In this document: positions 1 to 8,851 of the stretch, piece by piece
How the letters are laid out: every line of letters begins with the position of its first letter
How positions within the stretch are numbered: position 1 is the first letter of the stretch
Origin: Herpetosiphon geysericola
GTDB taxonomy: Bacteria; Chloroflexota; Chloroflexia; Chloroflexales; Herpetosiphonaceae
Length of the DNA stretch: 64,000 nt
Assembly: GCF_001306135.1 (NCBI RefSeq)
Contig: NZ_LGKP01000005.1
Location: 85,240 to 149,239, forward strand
Direction: 5' to 3'
Program-made: the position numbers and the translations under genes
Notes under the pieces: model-generated
What the model saw: only the letters and a program-made list of their open reading frames with translations
Told to the model about the DNA's origin: nothing
The model's database searches: none

Positions 1-4
1 AACC

Positions 5-1063
5 GTGCTTGAACCGCAAAATTCGATCAAAGCCAGTTTGCTTGAAGTTGGCGCTGATCTCTGTCTTATCGACGGCTTTATGGCTCCGCTGAGCTTGATG
101 GTTCAGCATATGGGCCTTGCGGTGCTGAGTTTGAGCATTAATATCAATTTGCCTCAAGCAGCCAATTATCCGCCAGTTGTGACCAACATTATTCCCGATG
201 CAACCCCAGCCTCGCCTTCGAAGGCCAGCATGGCCTGGAAATTTAGTGGCATTGCAGTCAAAATAACCAATCTCTTGGTGGGCTTTAATTTTCAAAAAGC
301 GCTGACCAAGGTTGCAACCCATTTTGGCTTTCCAGCTGATCTGATTGTGCCTGCTGCTTTGTTTCCACGGCTACGGCCACAGCTGGAGATTCCAGAAATT
401 GTGCTTTGTCCCCAAACGTTTGATTTTCCACGGCCAAGCCTTGAGCAAGGTATTTTCTACTGCGAAGCATCGATCGATCTTGATCGCCAAGAAGCAGCCT
501 TTGATTGGTCGCAGATTGACCCAAGCAAGCCGCTGATTTTCTGCACCTTAGGCAGCCAAAGCCATATCTACAAGTCTAGTCGGCGCTTTTTTCAAACCGT
601 CATCGATACATTGCGCGAGCATCCTGAGTGGCAGTTGGTTATGGCGCTTGGTTCAAAATTTCAAGCCCAAGAATTTCAGAACGTGCCAGCCAATGTTCAG
701 CTACTGCAATGGGCTTCTGTGGAGCAAATTTTGCCGCGCGCCAGCGTGATGATTACCCACGGCGGGGTTGGCACAGTCAAGGAATGCTTGTATTTCAACT
801 TGCCGATGCTGGTTTTTCCTGGCAACCGCGATCAACCGGGCTATGCTGCGCGGGTTGTCTACCATGGGCTGGGCTTGATGGGCACGATGGCGAAAGTGTC
901 GGCCGAAAGCCTCGCCACAATGCTCAGCGATGTCATTCAAAACCCCAGTTTCAAGCAACGGGTCACTGAAATGGGCACGGAATTTCGGGCGCTCGAAGCT
1001 GCGATGCCTGCGCTTGAACTGATTCAAAGCAAATTACCCAATAGCCGCACGGTTGCCTCGTAA
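5..1063 (+). CDS. Glycosyltransferase, GT1/MGT type (5' truncated by window edge)
   Basis: The product is the C-terminal part of a UDP-sugar-dependent glycosyltransferase of the macrolide/UGT type (GT1, GT-B fold), which moves a sugar onto a small hydrophobic acceptor. In 352 visible residues, TLGSQ near 181 starts the C-terminal Rossmann half, and HGGVGTVKE near 252-260 followed by PMLVFPGNRDQ is the nucleotide-sugar binding signature. The family is usually 400-450 residues, so roughly the first 80-100 residues lie outside the window; the GTG at 5 is only the first in-frame start visible. It lies about 190 bp upstream of an acyl-CoA ligase and an ammonia-lyase on the same strand, which suggests a secondary-metabolite context. 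The acceptor cannot be told from sequence. Confidence 0.85.
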   Translation: MLEPQNSIKASLLEVGADLCLIDGFMAPLSLMVQHMGLAVLSLSININLPQAANYPPVVTNIIPDATPASPSKASMAWKFSGIAVKITNLLVGFNFQKALTKVATHFGFPADLIVPAALFPRLRPQLEIPEIVLCPQTFDFPRPSLEQGIFYCEASIDLDRQEAAFDWSQIDPSKPLIFCTLGSQSHIYKSSRRFFQTVIDTLREHPEWQLVMALGSKFQAQEFQNVPANVQLLQWASVEQILPRASVMITHGGVGTVKECLYFNLPMLVFPGNRDQPGYAARVVYHGLGLMGTMAKVSAESLATMLSDVIQNPSFKQRVTEMGTEFRALEAAMPALELIQSKLPNSRTVAS

Positions 1064-1257
1064 CCAGTGCCAGCAGCACGGTTGGATTCCCCAGCCGTCG
1101 CAAGATATTCACTGTCATTTGAGTTCAGCGTTAGCGAGGTTCTGATCGGCTGTGGCATGCTGCCAGCACAATCAAGAGCCTCCTATGCTGTGCCTTGCAC
1201 CTCGATTTGAAGGTTGGCTCCGCCCAACCATTACGCTATAAGGGAAGCATCCAGCAG

Positions 1258-2754
1258 ATGAATATTGCCCAACATCTTGAAAAAGCCCAACGCCAAACTC
1301 CCAATCAAATCGCCCTGATCTTTGAACAACGCCATTATAGCTACCAAGAACTTGACCAGTTGGCCAACCAAGTTGCCAATGGCTTGAGCGAGCTTGGAGT
1401 TCTGGTTGGCGACCGAGTAGGGTTATTCTTGCCCAATATTCCCGAGTTTATGTTTGGCTACCTTGGGATTATTAAACTTGGGGCGATTGCCGTTTCGCTG
1501 AATGTGCAACTCCAGAGCGCAGAGATTCAATTTATTGTTAACGATAGCCAAGCCACAGCGCTTATTACAACCCCTGAATTAGCCAAGCTGATTCCAACCG
1601 ACGAATGCCCAAGCCTCAAGCATGTGTTGCTTACTGGTAATAATGATTTGGCTAATAGTCTCGCTGAAATGATGCAACAATCCTCAAATCAATATCAAGC
1701 CCGTACCATGCAAGCCCATGATCCAGCAGCAATTGTGTATTCATCAGGAACGACAGGATTTCCTAAAGGCGTAACGCTTTCGCATCATAATATTATTTCG
1801 AATATGCAGGCAAAAAATCGCTATTGTGATATGCGATCCAGCGATCGATTATTATTATGTGTGCCGCTGTTTCACTGTTTTGGCCAAAATGCAATTTTTA
1901 ATAGTGCGCTGAATGCTGGCGCAACGATTGTATTGCACCGTAGTTTCAACCTTGATCTGGTTATTCGTTCAATTCAAGCAGATCAGGTGACGATGTTTTT
2001 TGGCGTCCCAACTATTTACCTGCTCTTGCTGAATAAAACCGAGCCTGAGCAATTGCAACCAGTGCGTTATTTCTTCTCTGGCGCAGCCATTTTGCCAGTC
2101 GAGATTGCTCAGCGTTGGCAGGCAAAATATAAGCTGCCAATTTATGAAGGCTATGGCTTAACCGAAACCTCGCCATTTGCTGCCTACAATCATAGTTCGC
2201 GCTATCAATTAGGCTCGGTTGGCACGCCAATTGAGCATGTTGAGATAAAAATCGTCGATCTTGAAACAGATGTTGAAGTGCTGCCCGAGCAGGTTGGCGA
2301 AATTATTATCCGTGGCCCAAACGTTATGCTCGGCTATTGGAATAATCCAGCTGCAACCGAGCAAGCGATTCGCAATGGCTGGTTTCATACTGGCGATCTT
2401 GGCAAAAAAGACCAGCATGGCTATCTCTTTATCGTTGATCGCTTGAAAGATATGATCAATGTTGCTGGGCTAAAAGTTTATCCCGCTGAAGTTGAAAATG
2501 TCATTTTCCAACTCCCAGAAATTGCGGAAGTTGCGGTGTATGGGGTCGCTGATGCGATCACTGGCGAACGGGTCGAGGCCCAAGTGGTGTTCAAACCACA
2601 GCAACAACGCACGATTCAAGAGATTATCGCCTTTTGTCGCAAACAGATGGCGAGTTTCAAAGTGCCAACCGCAATCAAGGTTGTTGATTCGATTCCTAAA
2701 AACCCGACCGGCAAAGTGTTAAAGCGGCTCTTACGCAACGAGGCAGGAGCCTAA
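1258..2754 (+). CDS. Acyl/aryl-CoA ligase (AMP-binding family)
   Basis: This is an adenylate-forming ligase of 498 residues that activates a carboxylic acid with ATP and joins it to CoA. The P-loop IVYSSGTTGFPKG is near residues 159-171, the A5 motif YEGYGLTETSP is in the middle, DRLKDMINVAGLKVYPAEVE is the hinge/A8 region, and PKNPTGKVLKR with the catalytic Lys is at the C-terminus. I chose the ATG at 1258, not the upstream TTG at 1195, because family alignment begins at NIAQHLEKAQR. The ammonia-lyase gene follows 19 bp after the stop, so the two are probably cotranscribed. If the lyase makes cinnamate or coumarate, this could be a 4-coumarate-CoA-ligase-like enzyme; a fatty acyl-CoA synthetase remains equally possible by sequence alone. 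Confidence 0.9.
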   Translation: MNIAQHLEKAQRQTPNQIALIFEQRHYSYQELDQLANQVANGLSELGVLVGDRVGLFLPNIPEFMFGYLGIIKLGAIAVSLNVQLQSAEIQFIVNDSQATALITTPELAKLIPTDECPSLKHVLLTGNNDLANSLAEMMQQSSNQYQARTMQAHDPAAIVYSSGTTGFPKGVTLSHHNIISNMQAKNRYCDMRSSDRLLLCVPLFHCFGQNAIFNSALNAGATIVLHRSFNLDLVIRSIQADQVTMFFGVPTIYLLLLNKTEPEQLQPVRYFFSGAAILPVEIAQRWQAKYKLPIYEGYGLTETSPFAAYNHSSRYQLGSVGTPIEHVEIKIVDLETDVEVLPEQVGEIIIRGPNVMLGYWNNPAATEQAIRNGWFHTGDLGKKDQHGYLFIVDRLKDMINVAGLKVYPAEVENVIFQLPEIAEVAVYGVADAITGERVEAQVVFKPQQQRTIQEIIAFCRKQMASFKVPTAIKVVDSIPKNPTGKVLKRLLRNEAGA

Positions 2755-2773
2755 CTTCGAAAGGCTTAGGACA

Positions 2774-4474
2774 ATGTTAGAGCGACTATCAACCAATTCA
2801 TCGTCGGAGAACCCTATGCGCAATCAAGTAACCCTAACAGGAGCAGGCCTAACCATTGAAGATGTTGTTCGGGTAGCTCGCCATCATGCCTCAGTTGGGC
2901 TTAGCGATCATCCTGATATTGTCAACCGAATTGCTGCCTCGTGTGCCTATATTAACGATGCGGTCAAAGCAAGCAAGCCAGTCTATGGCGTGACAACTGG
3001 CTTTGGTGGCATGGCCGATGTGGTTATTTCGCCAGAAGAAGCCGCCGATTTGCAGAATAATGCCATTTGGTATCACAAAACTGGCGCTGGTAAATTATTG
3101 CCCTTGGCCGATGTACGGGCTGCAATGTTGCTGCGGGCCAATTCGCATATGCGCGGGGTTTCGGGCATTCGGTTGGAAATTATTCAACGCATGATGATCT
3201 TTTTAAATGCCAATGTTACGCCGCATGTGCGCGAATTTGGCTCGATTGGGGCGAGTGGCGATCTGGTGCCATTGATAAGCATTACTGGGGCTTTGCTGGG
3301 TACTGATGCAGCATTTCGGGTTGATTTTGATGGCGAGGAGATGGATTGTATCTCGGCCTTGGAACGCCTAAATTTGCCGCGCATGCAATTGTTGCCCAAA
3401 GAAGGCTTGGCAATGATGAATGGCACCTCGGTGATGACTGGGATTGCATCCAATGTGTTGCATGATGCGCGTAACTTGTTGGGTTTGGCCTTAAATATTC
3501 ATGGCCTGATGATTCAAGGCTTGCAAGGCACCAATCAATCGTTCCACCCATTTATTCATGCCCACAAAGCGCATACTGGCCAAGTTTGGGCCGCCAACCA
3601 TATGTTGCAAATTCTCGATGGCTCGGTGTTATCGCGCGATGAGCTTGATGGACGGCACGAATATCGCGAGGGCGATTTGATTCAAGATCGCTATTCGTTG
3701 CGCTGTTTGCCACAATTTTTGGGGCCAATTATCGATGGTATGGCCTATATTACCCATCATCTGCGAGTTGAAATTAACTCGGCCAACGATAATCCTTTAA
3801 TTAACACCGAAGATCAGGCCAGCTATCACGGCGGCAATTTCCTCGGCCAGTATATTGGCGTTGGCATGGATCAATTGCGCTATTACATGGGGCTGATGGC
3901 CAAACACCTTGATGTGCAAATTGCCTTGTTGGTTTCGCCACAATTCAATAATGGCTTGCCAGCCTCGTTGGTTGGCAATTCCAGCCGCAAAGTCAATATG
4001 GGCCTCAAGGGTTTGCAAATTTCGGGCAACTCGATTATGCCTGTGCTGGGCTTTTTGGGCAACTCGTTGGCTGATCGCTTTCCAACTCACGCTGAGCAAT
4101 TTAATCAAAATATCAATAGTCAAGGCTTTGGCTCGGCCAATTTGGCGCGCCAAACAATTGAAACTTTGCAACAATATATTGCCATTGCCTTGATCTTTGG
4201 GGTCCAAGCTGTTGATTTACGCACCTATAAAATTGCTGGCCACTATAACGCGCTTGAAACGCTTTCGCCCATGACGGCCAAACTCTACACTGCCATGCGC
4301 GAAGTGGTTGGCCGACCTGCATCGCATGAACGCCCCTACATTTGGAACGACGATGAACAAGCGCTCGACCAACATATTAGTGCCATTGTTAGCGATATTA
4401 TCAATGATGGGATTATTCCGCAGGCGATTCAACAGACCCTTGATAGTTTGCGTTCGATTATTTTATTTGCCTAG
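2774..4474 (+). CDS. Aromatic amino acid ammonia-lyase (PAL/HAL family, cyanobacterial type)
   Basis: This 566-residue MIO enzyme removes ammonia from an aromatic amino acid. Catalytic Tyr lies in YGVTTGFGG (Tyr71); the self-cyclising triad Ala160-Ser161-Gly162 is in GSIGASGDLVPL. The whole length closely resembles the phenylalanine ammonia-lyase of Anabaena (recalled: shared blocks such as LLPKEGLAMMNGTSVMTG, NGTNQSFHPF-like and YHGGNFLGQY). The substrate-selectivity pair that is Phe-Leu in Anabaena PAL, His-Leu in TAL and Ser-His in HAL is Tyr100-His101 here (codons 3071-3076), so specificity should not be assumed. A second start, ATG at 2816, has a GGAGA six bases upstream and may be the true one. 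It follows a CoA ligase by 19 bp. Confidence 0.9.
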   Translation: MLERLSTNSSSENPMRNQVTLTGAGLTIEDVVRVARHHASVGLSDHPDIVNRIAASCAYINDAVKASKPVYGVTTGFGGMADVVISPEEAADLQNNAIWYHKTGAGKLLPLADVRAAMLLRANSHMRGVSGIRLEIIQRMMIFLNANVTPHVREFGSIGASGDLVPLISITGALLGTDAAFRVDFDGEEMDCISALERLNLPRMQLLPKEGLAMMNGTSVMTGIASNVLHDARNLLGLALNIHGLMIQGLQGTNQSFHPFIHAHKAHTGQVWAANHMLQILDGSVLSRDELDGRHEYREGDLIQDRYSLRCLPQFLGPIIDGMAYITHHLRVEINSANDNPLINTEDQASYHGGNFLGQYIGVGMDQLRYYMGLMAKHLDVQIALLVSPQFNNGLPASLVGNSSRKVNMGLKGLQISGNSIMPVLGFLGNSLADRFPTHAEQFNQNINSQGFGSANLARQTIETLQQYIAIALIFGVQAVDLRTYKIAGHYNALETLSPMTAKLYTAMREVVGRPASHERPYIWNDDEQALDQHISAIVSDIINDGIIPQAIQQTLDSLRSIILFA

Positions 4475-4542
4475 AATCTGATGGGCGTTGCTTACCGCTC
4501 GTTCGCTGGCGAGAGGTTTTGGCTTGGAGCATGCGACAATTT

Positions 4543-4573
4543 GCAGGCGCGATGAGTTAATCATCGCGCCTGC
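4543..4573. terminator. Bidirectional terminator between ammonia-lyase and VOC gene
   Basis: A perfect 13-bp stem (4543-4555 with 4561-4573, GCAGGCGCGATGA and its complement) with a 5-nt loop lies between two convergent genes. It can serve both strands; on the minus strand it follows the VOC stop by 15 bases. Confidence 0.75.
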
Positions 4574-4587
4574 GTGGCGTAGCTATT

Positions 4588-4959
4588 TTAGTTGGCAGCT
4601 GGTTGGTGCAAGCCAATCCGATTGCCTTCGGTATCGATAAAAATTGCCATCCAGCCTTGCGGGCCGATTGGAGTTTTATCGAGCACAACCGTGCCGCCTG
4701 CTGGGGCAATCCGCGCGACGATTTGCTCAAGTTCTTGGCCAGCGTTGAGGTAAATCAGGGTGCCACCACTGGCGGGTGTTGCATCGTGCGGCGCGACAAT
4801 GGCTCCACCCACGCCGCGCTGATCGGTAGCAAAAAAGCCATGCGGAATGCCCATAAACTCATCTTCGCGAATATCTTGCACGAGGATCGTGCTGTAAAAG
4901 CCAACGGCGCGTGAAAAATCGGTGGCTGGAATCTCAAACCAAGTAATTGCGTTGTGCAT
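4588..4959 (-). CDS. VOC (glyoxalase/bleomycin-resistance fold) family protein
   Basis: This small 123-residue protein has the vicinal-oxygen-chelate fold: it starts MHNAITWFEIPATDFSRAVGFY and ends GNRIGLHQP, typical of one VOC domain with beta-alpha-beta-beta-beta modules. The start at 4959 has a strong AGGAGGA five bases upstream; the longer ORF reading is not needed. It lies 53 bp downstream of a WYL-domain regulator on the same strand and the two are probably one operon, an arrangement often seen for VOC proteins and YafY-type regulators. Members can be metal-dependent enzymes or small-molecule binders; the substrate is not predictable. Confidence 0.85.
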   Translation of the reverse strand: MHNAITWFEIPATDFSRAVGFYSTILVQDIREDEFMGIPHGFFATDQRGVGGAIVAPHDATPASGGTLIYLNAGQELEQIVARIAPAGGTVVLDKTPIGPQGWMAIFIDTEGNRIGLHQPAAN

Positions 4960-5012
4960 ATGTCCTCCTGAAAATCGATATGCGCTGAGCATAACCCGGC
5001 TGAGTGACAACC

Positions 5013-5963
5013 CTATGTCAGTAGCATTTTGGTATTTTGGTAATTTTCCACCATTCGTTCAACTTCGGCGGCAAGCAGTTGGCGCAGCGAATCTGGCTCT
5101 AAGACCTTTACATGGGCGCCCCAACTGAGCAGCCATTGGCTAACATCGTGTTCGTTGCGGGCAAGCAGGGTCACCAGCAATCCAGCGTCACATGGCTCGT
5201 GAGCCACCGCATAGAACGACGGCTCTTCGCGCACCCAGGCTGCACTTTCATGGTCAAACAACACCCTGATGCGTAAGCTTCGATCATTGCGTTGATCCTC
5301 GTCGAGGCTGAAGTTGCTGGGGCGTTCAAAGCTGCTGCTCAAAATCCGTAGCTCGGCTATGCGCTCAATCCGAAAGGCTCGAATAGCTTGACGTAACATA
5401 CAAAACCCAATAATGTACCAACTTTTGCCCGTATGAATTAAGCCATACGGATTAACTTCGCGCTCAAGTGCAGCAGCTCCATGGCGGGCTTGATAGATCA
5501 TGCGGATTTGTTGTTTGGCTACAATTGCGCGCCGGAGTTGCGGCAAGAGGCTGGTTTCGTGCTGGTTGGCCGCGCCACTTGGCACAAAGCGAATTGTGGC
5601 GCGGAGCGATTTAACCTCGGCGCCTTGTTGCTCTGGCAGTGCGCCAGCGATTTTACGTGCTGCTGCATGGGCCGCTTGGCGATACTCAGCATCAAAGCTT
5701 GCTGCCATCAGGTCGGCACCCAAGAGCAACATCATGGCCTCATCGGGGCTAAAGCGCAGGGGTGGCAAAAAATAGCCTTCAATCAGCGAATAGCCTTGGC
5801 CTGCTGCGGCCACCACTGGTACGCCAGCTTCGCAGAGCGCTTGAATATCACGGTAGATAGTGCGCTTACTTATCTCGAAGGTTTTGGCTAAATCCTCGGC
5901 GCGCCGTCGCCCATGCGCCTGCAACTCCAGCACAATCGCGAGCAAACGGTCGGTTCGGTTCAT
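5013..5963 (-). CDS. WYL-domain transcriptional regulator (YafY type)
   Basis: This is a 316-residue DNA-binding regulator. The first 60 residues (MNRTDRLLAIVLELQ...ISKRTIYRDIQAL) form an HTH_11 helix-turn-helix; the centre holds a WYL ligand domain, seen in REVNPYGLIHTGKSWYIIGFC. The start at 5963 was preferred over an earlier in-frame codon because the conserved HTH begins there. WYL proteins sense small molecules or nucleic-acid ligands and commonly regulate their neighbour. Here the VOC gene lies directly downstream, and the 200-bp region to the divergent gene at 6164 is the likely control region. Confidence 0.88.
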   Translation of the reverse strand: MNRTDRLLAIVLELQAHGRRRAEDLAKTFEISKRTIYRDIQALCEAGVPVVAAAGQGYSLIEGYFLPPLRFSPDEAMMLLLGADLMAASFDAEYRQAAHAAARKIAGALPEQQGAEVKSLRATIRFVPSGAANQHETSLLPQLRRAIVAKQQIRMIYQARHGAAALEREVNPYGLIHTGKSWYIIGFCMLRQAIRAFRIERIAELRILSSSFERPSNFSLDEDQRNDRSLRIRVLFDHESAAWVREEPSFYAVAHEPCDAGLLVTLLARNEHDVSQWLLSWGAHVKVLEPDSLRQLLAAEVERMVENYQNTKMLLT

Positions 5964-6163
5964 GGCAATGCTCCAACGATCAATTCTACAGGTCAATTCA
6001 TTCTACGCGAGGAATTCAGCACTGTCATCTTGAGTTTATATTGATACAAATATGTCTGTTTCGCAGAATTTCCCTGTTACTGTTAAACTAAACCAACAAA
6101 AACCAAACCTAAGCTCGGTGTATACTAACACCACAGATGTTGAATTGATCGGGAGGTAGGGCA

Positions 6164-7201
6164 ATGGCTGGTGTTAATGATTACGAGCTTCTTACGCGAT
6201 ATGTCTATGCTGAGTTAACAACACGATTTGCTGAAGCCGATCCCGCTGTGAGCGTCTCGATCCAAGGCAAGGGTGTGCACTGGTCATGTACTATCCAAAT
6301 TGCAAAGCGCGTATGCACGATTAGCGTTTATCCAAGGGATGTAATGCCCTATTGGATCGGATTCCAGAACGCCAACATGCTTGTTGCCGAAGGTTGGACA
6401 GCGCACGATAATACTATGTATCGCCCAATTGCTGCATGGTTGCATGGCGCTGATCGCGCTGAATTATATACCCATGGCGAATTTATTGATCGGGAGATTC
6501 GTGCCCTCGGTGATCTTGAAGCTAAGCTTATTGAGCATGATCACGCCCTAAGCGCAATCCTCACACATGATCTCCAACCCTTCAGTAAGCGAGCGTATGA
6601 TTTGGTCGCACAAAATCCCACGCGGAGTTGTCGCATCAAATTTTATGGCCACAATCAACAGCCAGACGCACATTTTCTCTGGGATGACTGCCCACTCTTT
6701 CAATTTCCGGTGACCCAGAGTGCTGATCTTGCTGTAATGCTCCGGCGCTGGCTGATCGATTTGGCGGCACCGAGCGCCCTAGAACAGGAATTTCCGTGGC
6801 TTTCAGTCGGCAAACTTGCGCGCTACTATGAAGTTGGGCAAGGGATTGAGGGCGAGTTTATCGTAAGCTGGGATCGCATGGCTGTGTTTTACACCAACTT
6901 CGATTGGCCGATGGCCCCGATTGGGCATTGCTTTGTCGGAATATTGCGAGATGCAGGCTATGATCGGCTTTTTCGGGCAGGCCAATCCTTAGTCACCTTG
7001 ATCCTATCGCGATCACGGCGGCACAATTTACGAATGGAGCAGGCAAGTATAAGTTTTTTCTTTCATGCAGATGCGACGATGAATGTGACGCTCAATACGA
7101 TTGGTGGCCGTAAGGAGCATGTGTTCTACCGTCTACCAGTTGCCCTAACCCCAACCCTCAGGCAGATGCTCGACCACTTTGCCCGCCAAGCGATCGATTG
7201 A
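6164..7201 (+). CDS. Hypothetical protein, 345 aa
   Basis: I do not recognise this protein. It has an excellent GGGAGG ribosome site, a codon pattern like its neighbours and 345 residues with no signal peptide and no clear membrane segment, so it is probably cytoplasmic. The central region has several Trp/His/Asp-rich stretches (HFLWDDCPLFQFPVTQ, FIVSWDRMAVFYTNFDWP). It is transcribed alone and is followed by a terminator-like hairpin. It is divergent from the WYL regulator, but nothing ties the two functionally. Confidence 0.7.
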   Translation: MAGVNDYELLTRYVYAELTTRFAEADPAVSVSIQGKGVHWSCTIQIAKRVCTISVYPRDVMPYWIGFQNANMLVAEGWTAHDNTMYRPIAAWLHGADRAELYTHGEFIDREIRALGDLEAKLIEHDHALSAILTHDLQPFSKRAYDLVAQNPTRSCRIKFYGHNQQPDAHFLWDDCPLFQFPVTQSADLAVMLRRWLIDLAAPSALEQEFPWLSVGKLARYYEVGQGIEGEFIVSWDRMAVFYTNFDWPMAPIGHCFVGILRDAGYDRLFRAGQSLVTLILSRSRRHNLRMEQASISFFFHADATMNVTLNTIGGRKEHVFYRLPVALTPTLRQMLDHFARQAID

Positions 7202-7224
7202 TAAACCACGTGAGGATGGTACAT

Positions 7225-7249
7225 CCCCAACAGTACGTTGCTGTTGGGG
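7225..7249 (+). terminator. Terminator after the 345-aa gene
   Basis: CCCCAACAG at 7225-7233 pairs with CTGTTGGGG at 7241-7249 across a 7-nt loop, 24 bases past the stop. The downstream sequence is AT-rich but lacks a strong T-run. Confidence 0.6.
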
Positions 7250-7366
7250 TGAATTATATGCCTGTACAATAGTGAGAAGGCTAGACACTCAAGGGACAAA
7301 AGTATGCTTGAAATACCAATATCTCAACCTATAGTTGTGATATAGCTTGTTTCTTGGAGGTGGCTG

Positions 7367-8740
7367 ATGAATCCGACACCCTATATGGGCATGTATCAAG
7401 GCAAACATTATAGTCAGTATAGTGATACGATTCGTGGATTGTTGCAGACCAAAGACTTTCATTTAGCTGAAAAAATGCTGCTCGATCTTATCCCAATTAT
7501 TGAAGCAAGTTCATTGCAATCACGAAAAGCTGATGTCTGGATGTATTATCAGCTGCTAGCCGAAATTTATTATTTGATTCAGGAATTTGGGAATGAATAC
7601 GCAGTGATTGAGCGCTATCTCCAGTTGATGGTTGCGCTTGGTGGGATTGCCCATCCACAGGCACTCCAGCGACGTTCGCAATTACAGGAATCCGTTGCGT
7701 CACCATTGTTGGCGACGAATACGGTGACGCATAAGCTGCCGCCATTTGGTCAAGCACCAACACATGGGCTAGGCTATCCGCTCCAGCAAGCAGCAACCGT
7801 CGTTCCAGTCAGTTATTATCCAGTTCAGATGAAACCAACCGTTATTTATCAGCAAGCACCAGCCATAAGACCAGCTAAAAAATCAATCTCATGCCTCTCG
7901 TTGATTCTGAGTGTTGTTCTCGTTTTTGCCTGTATTGGGTTTGGCTTATCGCTCTCAGGGCAATCGTCTAGTCGATCGGCTTCATCAAACTATTCTGTTG
8001 CTTCATATAAACCAACCACCAGACCAGGGTCACGGAGCGCGCCAACTGTCACTCCCAAACCGAAACCAAGCCCAACCGCAGTGCCATTGGTCGGGACAAT
8101 GACGAAAACTGGGAATTTTCGTAATGCTCCAACGACCGATGCTGACATTATCGAAACCCTCGCAGCAAATACACCTTTAACCCTGCTAAGCCAACTCACC
8201 GTGGCTGATAGTCAGTGGTATCGGGTTAAAACCGAGCAGCATGAAGGTTGGGTCAGTGGCTCATTACTGACCATTGAGCCTGCAATTAGTGCCATGGTGC
8301 CGCAAGAAACCCATGCAACATGGCAATTTCTCATTGCCCCACCACAAGGTACATGGTGTGCTGATAGTGATGAGGTTCGGGTTTGTGGCTATGATTTCCG
8401 CTATGTTTCGCAAATTGGCTATAGCTATGCACCCAAAGGTTATCGCTATATTGCGTTTGGGATAATGGTTGCTAACACAACCGACCGTGATGTAATGGTA
8501 AATCCCTTAGATGTGTCGATGGTGATGAAAGGCAATCGCACCTATGCCTATGCAAGTGAAACATTTAGTTATTGGTCAAGCCCACTAGAGGCAGTAACGG
8601 TTGCCCCAAACGATCATGTAACTGGTGGCATTGTGTTTCTTGTGCCCAACGATGTGCCAGTTGAACGGATTATTTATCGCGGCCTATTGCTTGATACAGT
8701 TACGCTTGATTTGCGCGAAGAACCTTTTAGCAAGGAATAA
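7367..8740 (+). CDS. Membrane-anchored SH3-domain protein
   Basis: This is a 457-residue protein of unknown role. Residues 1-110 form a helical, TPR-like segment (repeated LL/EKMLLDLIP, VIERYLQLMVAL). A single membrane span (SCLSLILSVVLVFACIGFGL) sits near 175-195, followed by a Ser/Thr/Pro linker, then a bacterial SH3 domain (MTKTGNFRNAPTTDADII ... GWVSGSLLTI) and a C-terminal beta-rich domain resembling DUF4352-like extracellular modules (FGIMVANTTDRDVMVNPLDV). It has a strong GGAGG site. The topology suggests an intracellular N-terminus and an envelope-exposed SH3 region. Confidence 0.75.
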   Translation: MNPTPYMGMYQGKHYSQYSDTIRGLLQTKDFHLAEKMLLDLIPIIEASSLQSRKADVWMYYQLLAEIYYLIQEFGNEYAVIERYLQLMVALGGIAHPQALQRRSQLQESVASPLLATNTVTHKLPPFGQAPTHGLGYPLQQAATVVPVSYYPVQMKPTVIYQQAPAIRPAKKSISCLSLILSVVLVFACIGFGLSLSGQSSSRSASSNYSVASYKPTTRPGSRSAPTVTPKPKPSPTAVPLVGTMTKTGNFRNAPTTDADIIETLAANTPLTLLSQLTVADSQWYRVKTEQHEGWVSGSLLTIEPAISAMVPQETHATWQFLIAPPQGTWCADSDEVRVCGYDFRYVSQIGYSYAPKGYRYIAFGIMVANTTDRDVMVNPLDVSMVMKGNRTYAYASETFSYWSSPLEAVTVAPNDHVTGGIVFLVPNDVPVERIIYRGLLLDTVTLDLREEPFSKE

Positions 8741-8851
8741 ACTTCACTACGTTAGCTCCGAGTTTCGCCATGTAGGCGCAGGTTGTTATCCCAAATTTGC
8801 ACTTTTAACGTATACTGTTGCGCGTGCAAGTGTTCACATGGGAGGCGACCA

